DNA of 7,151 bases from the NCBI GenBank assembly GCA_937907495.1, contig CALESS010000552.1, positions 1 to 7,151 of the forward strand. The letters are read 5' to 3'. This DNA is from an uncultured Anaerolineaceae bacterium. GTDB lineage: Bacteria > Chloroflexota > Anaerolineae > Anaerolineales > Anaerolineaceae. The notes beneath the pieces are model-generated. The model worked only from the letters and a program-made list of their open reading frames with translations, did not search any database and had not been told where the DNA came from. The first letter of the stretch is position 1, and every line of letters starts with the position of its first letter. Of the stretch, positions 4,665-7,151 are shown piece by piece. The position numbers and the translations under genes were made by a program.

Positions 4665-5557
4665 GCGAAATTTCCATCTGCCTGGTCAGCTATAATACCC
4701 GCGCCTTGCTGGCGGATTGCCTCCGCTCCATCCAGGCCAGCGGAATTCGCCGCGAGTACGAGATCATCATCGTAGATAACGGCTCGACGGATAACACTCA
4801 GGCCATGCTGGCGGCGGAGTTTCCGCAGGTGCAGCTCATCCAAAACGAGCGCAACCTGGGCTATACCGCGCCGATGAACCAGGCCCTGCGCGCTGCCCGC
4901 GGCCGCTGGCTGGTGCAGCTCAACCCGGATACCCTGGTGCAGCCCGACCTGTTCGATACCCTGGCCGATTACCTGGAGGCCAACCCGCAGGTGGGCATCC
5001 TCTCCCCCAAAGTCCTCAACCGGGATGGCACCCTGCAGCTCCAGTGCCGCCGTTCCGCAGCCCGCCCCTGGGATGCGCTCTCCTACATGCTGCACCTCGA
5101 CCGCCTGTTCTCCAAAAGCCGCCGCTTTGGCGGCTACCTGATGACCTATATGGATGAAAACACCACCCACGAAGCGGAAGCGGTCTCCGGCTCGTTCATG
5201 ATGATCCGGCGGGCGGTGATCGAGCAGATCGGATACCTGGATGAGGCGATTTTTGCCTATCAAGAAGATACCGAATTTTGCTTCCGGGCGCGCCGGGCCG
5301 GCTGGAAGATCGTCTACCTGCCTACCGCCAGCATCATCCACTATGGCGGGCAGGGCGGCTCACGCAACCAGCCCTACCGCGGGATCATTGAGTGGCACCG
5401 CTCGTATTTTTATTATTACCGCAAGCACCTGGCGCGGGAGAACTTCTTTCTGGTTAACTGGCTGTTTTATGGGCTGATCTTCACCAAACTGGCGCTCAGC
5501 CTGGCAGCCACCTTTTTCCGCAAGGAAAAATATGTAGGCACGCCCAAACCGCAATAA
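4661..5557 (+). CDS. Family 2 glycosyltransferase, rhamnosyltransferase (WbbL)-like
   Basis: The 298-residue product is a GT-A fold, family 2 inverting glycosyltransferase. Visible motifs are ISICLVSYN (4-12), EIIIVDNGSTDNT (34-46) for nucleotide binding, NERNLGYTAPMNQAL (62-76), LNPDT (87-91), which takes the place of the metal-binding DXD, VSGSFMMIRR (175-184) and EDTEFCFRARRAGW (202-215), whose acidic residues include the likely catalytic base, then IHYGGQ (226-231). This arrangement is that of dTDP-rhamnosyltransferases and relatives in O-antigen or exopolysaccharide synthesis, but the donor cannot be read from sequence. A hydrophobic stretch near 262-285 may hold the enzyme at the inner membrane. 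The start at 4661 is fixed by the ATGA overlap with the preceding glycosyltransferase, indicating translational coupling and a shared pathway. Confidence 0.92.
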   Translation: MSEISICLVSYNTRALLADCLRSIQASGIRREYEIIIVDNGSTDNTQAMLAAEFPQVQLIQNERNLGYTAPMNQALRAARGRWLVQLNPDTLVQPDLFDTLADYLEANPQVGILSPKVLNRDGTLQLQCRRSAARPWDALSYMLHLDRLFSKSRRFGGYLMTYMDENTTHEAEAVSGSFMMIRRAVIEQIGYLDEAIFAYQEDTEFCFRARRAGWKIVYLPTASIIHYGGQGGSRNQPYRGIIEWHRSYFYYYRKHLARENFFLVNWLFYGLIFTKLALSLAATFFRKEKYVGTPKPQ

Positions 5558-5575
5558 GGCGGCAGGGGGTTGAAG

Positions 5576-5646
5576 CCGGCAGCTCAGGGTGATCCCTTTC
5601 GGCCTCTCCCGGCTGCCGGGGCCTGTGAGGTTTCTCTCGATCACCC
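5576..5646. repeat. Nested inverted repeats after the glycosyltransferase operon
   Basis: CCGGCAGC (5576-5583) pairs with GCTGCCGG (5612-5619), enclosing a small AGGG/CCCT hairpin (5586-5597). In addition GGGTGATC (5587-5594) is the exact complement of GATCACCC (5639-5646); this pairing would cross the first stem, so the two are either mutually exclusive or form a pseudoknot. The element may end the upstream transcript, but no T run follows, so it is not a canonical intrinsic terminator. The rest of the 193-base spacer holds the next promoter. Confidence 0.5.
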
Positions 5647-5685
5647 CCGCACATAAGCGTTCTCTTAACGCCAACCAGACTCATC

Positions 5686-5714
5686 TTGTCAATAATCCTT
5701 CAAGTGACTATAAT
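5686..5714 (+). promoter_or_regulatory. Sigma70-type promoter of the FmdB-like gene
   Basis: TTGTCA (5686-5691) and a perfect TATAAT (5709-5714) are separated by 17 bases. Transcription would start near 5721, about 30 bases before the ATG at 5751. GAGG at 5739-5742, eight bases before that ATG, is the ribosome site. Confidence 0.8.
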
Positions 5715-5750
5715 GAACAATCTGTTGAATCTTGATGTGAGGTTGTTTTT

Positions 5751-6083
5751 ATGCCGGTCTATACCTATCGCTGCGATAACTGTGGCGTACAGTTTGAACA
5801 AACCCAAAAGTTTTCAGATGCTCCGCTGACCCGCTGCCCGGAATGTGGTAAGAAGACCCTGAAAAAGGTCTACACACCCGTTGGCATCGTCTTCAAGGGC
5901 TCTGGTTTCTATGCCACCGATCATCGCTCCCCCTCCGGCCAGAACCGCACCCACGGCAGCAATAGCGAAAGCAAACCCGCCGAAGGTAAGCCCGCAGAAA
6001 GCACTTCAACCGCATCCTCCGGAGAATCCACACCCGCCAGCCCCCCTGCAAAGCCCTCCGCCGAACCAGGTAAGAAAGAGTAA
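5751..6083 (+). CDS. FmdB-type zinc-ribbon regulatory protein
   Basis: The 110-residue product starts with the FmdB/CxxC_CxxC_SSSS zinc ribbon: YRCDNCG (Cys8, Cys11) and CPECG (Cys29, Cys32) supply four cysteines for one zinc ion, followed by the family's GSGFY (50-54). From about residue 58 the chain becomes a low-complexity tail rich in Ser, Pro, Ala, Lys and Glu, probably disordered; such tails are usual in the family but vary in length. Members are called putative regulators after FmdB near formamidase genes, yet their role is not established. The ATG at 5751 is set by a good promoter and ribosome site. The gene stands 66 bases before an acetyltransferase and may be co-transcribed with it. 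Confidence 0.9.
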   Translation: MPVYTYRCDNCGVQFEQTQKFSDAPLTRCPECGKKTLKKVYTPVGIVFKGSGFYATDHRSPSGQNRTHGSNSESKPAEGKPAESTSTASSGESTPASPPAKPSAEPGKKE

Positions 6084-6100
6084 TCCGGGCAAGGGCAGGC

Positions 6101-6126
6101 GGATTCGGAAACCAACCCGCGAATCC
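6101..6126. repeat. Short inverted repeat between the FmdB-like and acetyltransferase genes
   Basis: GGATTCG (6101-6107) and CGAATCC (6120-6126) form a 7-base stem with a 12-base loop directly after the FmdB-like stop. There is no T run behind it, so it is a weak candidate for a terminator or an mRNA end stabiliser in a two-gene transcript. Confidence 0.4.
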
Positions 6127-6149
6127 TGATTCCATAGGTCCTTTCCCTC

Positions 6150-7151
6150 ATGACTCACCTCTCCCAACCAGAAATTCTACGTGACCTCGGCGACGGCCTG
6201 ATCTTGCGCCGCAGCACCCCGGCGGATTCTGCCGCCCTCAGCGAATTCAATTCCCGCATCCACAGCGATACCGACCAGCCCGATACCCGCATCGGTGCCT
6301 GGGTTGCCGACCTGCTGCGCGGCGATCACCCCACCCTGGGAACGGATGATTTCACCATCGTTGAAGACACCCGCAGCGGTAAGATCGTCTCCAGCCTCAA
6401 CCTGATCAACCAGGTCTGGCGCTATGAGGGCATCCCCTTTGGCGTGGGCCGGCCAGAATTGGTGGCCACAGAGCCGGACTATCGCAAGCGCGGCCTGGTT
6501 CGCCTGCAATTTGAGGTGATCCACGAGTGGAGCCGCCAGCGCGGCCACCTGATGCAAGCCATCACGGGTATCCCCTATTACTACCGACAGTTCGGTTATT
6601 CCATGTCGCTCAACCTGGACGGTGGCCGCCAGGGGTACCCGGCCCACCTGCCAAAACTGGCCAAAGATACCAGCGAGCCTTACATCATCCGTTCTGCCAT
6701 GCTGGAGGATTTACCCTTTATGGCGGCCCTTTATGAGGCCGGGATGAAGCGTTACCCGCTCAGTGCGGTCTGGAGCCCTGAAATCTGGCGCTACGAGCTG
6801 CTGGGTAAAAGCGCTGAAAACGTCAATCGCCATGAGCTGCGCATCATCCAGACCCCGCAGGGTGAGCCAATCGGCTGGCTGATGCACCCGGCCGAACTAT
6901 GGGGTAAGATGATGGTCGTCACCGGGTATGAACTTGGGCCGGATGTTTCCTGGGCGGAGGTCACCCCGAGCGTAGTGCGTTACCTGTTGCAGGTGGGGCC
7001 GGAATACATCAACAAGCCCGACCAGGTTTGCGAGAGCTATGGCCTCTGGCTGGGCGAGTCTCACCCCGCCTACGAATCTGCCGCCCATTACCTGCCCACC
7101 AGCCTCCCCCCCTACGCCTGGTACATCCGCATCCCGGATCTGCCTGCCTTC
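6150..7151 (+). CDS. Tandem GNAT-domain N-acetyltransferase, 3' end beyond the window
   Basis: The reading frame is open from the ATG at 6150 to the end of the window (334 codons, no stop), so the C-terminus is missing. The first domain (about 17-155) is a GNAT fold: LRRSTPADSAAL (19-30) at the start, then VATEPDYRKRGLVRLQFEVI (105-124), where the R-K-R-G-L segment is the acetyl-CoA pyrophosphate-binding motif A, and IPYYYRQFGYSMS (141-153), the late-strand motif. A second GNAT-like unit begins near 178 (IIRSAMLEDLPFMAALYE) and lacks an obvious Q/R-x-x-G-x-G/A motif, so it may be structural. Such two-domain proteins acetylate small molecules or amines; the substrate is unknown. No strong ribosome site precedes the ATG, only AGG about 12 bases upstream, so the start is less certain than the family call. 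Possibly co-transcribed with the FmdB-like gene. Confidence 0.8.
   Translation, partial: MTHLSQPEILRDLGDGLILRRSTPADSAALSEFNSRIHSDTDQPDTRIGAWVADLLRGDHPTLGTDDFTIVEDTRSGKIVSSLNLINQVWRYEGIPFGVGRPELVATEPDYRKRGLVRLQFEVIHEWSRQRGHLMQAITGIPYYYRQFGYSMSLNLDGGRQGYPAHLPKLAKDTSEPYIIRSAMLEDLPFMAALYEAGMKRYPLSAVWSPEIWRYELLGKSAENVNRHELRIIQTPQGEPIGWLMHPAELWGKMMVVTGYELGPDVSWAEVTPSVVRYLLQVGPEYINKPDQVCESYGLWLGESHPAYESAAHYLPTSLPPYAWYIRIPDLPAF

Noticed and set aside
4571..5341. Minus-strand open frame opposite the family 2 glycosyltransferase
   Set aside because: It is the complement of well-conserved GT2 motifs, with no domain of its own.
5715..5727. Possible third LexA-like box (GAACAATCTGTTG) at the FmdB promoter
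   Set aside because: The half-sites are five bases apart instead of four and the second is GTTG; too far from the motif to count.

Overview
The window looks like ordinary chromosomal DNA from a GC-rich bacterium, most likely a member of the Chloroflexota (class Anaerolineae). That placement is an inference from gene content (FmdB-type zinc ribbon, DUF3467, translin-like protein, tandem GNAT protein) and sigma70-type promoters; no rRNA or other marker gene is present. No tRNA, rRNA, insertion sequence, integrase or CRISPR array was found, and no gene-free stretch exceeds 300 bases.

Layout. (1) Bases 1-972 hold a single-gene plus-strand unit: a consensus promoter covered by a palindrome with LexA-box-like half-sites, a four-helix membrane protein with a Pro/Ala-rich tail, and a good intrinsic terminator. 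(2) Bases 1048-3208 hold a tight minus-strand operon transcribed towards it: ssb, a DUF3467 protein, a translin-family protein, and two overlapping ORFs that together carry every hallmark of one Cas4-like (RecB-type, Fe-S) nuclease, each half ending or beginning in a membrane helix. (3) Bases 3209-3395 are the divergent control region, holding the ssb promoter, a hairpin and a possible short leader ORF. (4) Bases 3396-5557 encode two glycosyltransferases with an ATGA overlap. (5) Bases 5558-5750 are a structured spacer with a clear promoter. (6) From 5751 come an FmdB-like zinc-ribbon protein and a tandem-GNAT acetyltransferase that runs off the window.

The part most worth attention is the ssb operon. 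It puts a single-stranded DNA binding protein, a predicted translin/Trax-type nuclease or RNA/ssDNA-binding protein, and a membrane-anchored Cas4-like 5' exonuclease under one promoter, with no other cas genes or CRISPR repeats. A simple reading is a nucleic-acid processing or DNA-repair module at the membrane. LexA-like boxes at both this promoter and that of the convergent membrane protein suggest a link to DNA damage, but this is inference. The Cas4-like gene is split by a -1 frame change next to a four-C run just before a stop codon. The split may be real (two subunits), may be bypassed by frameshifting, or may be a one-base sequence error; the data here cannot decide.

The glycosyltransferase pair probably works on cell-surface or exopolysaccharide synthesis and appears unrelated to the ssb operon.
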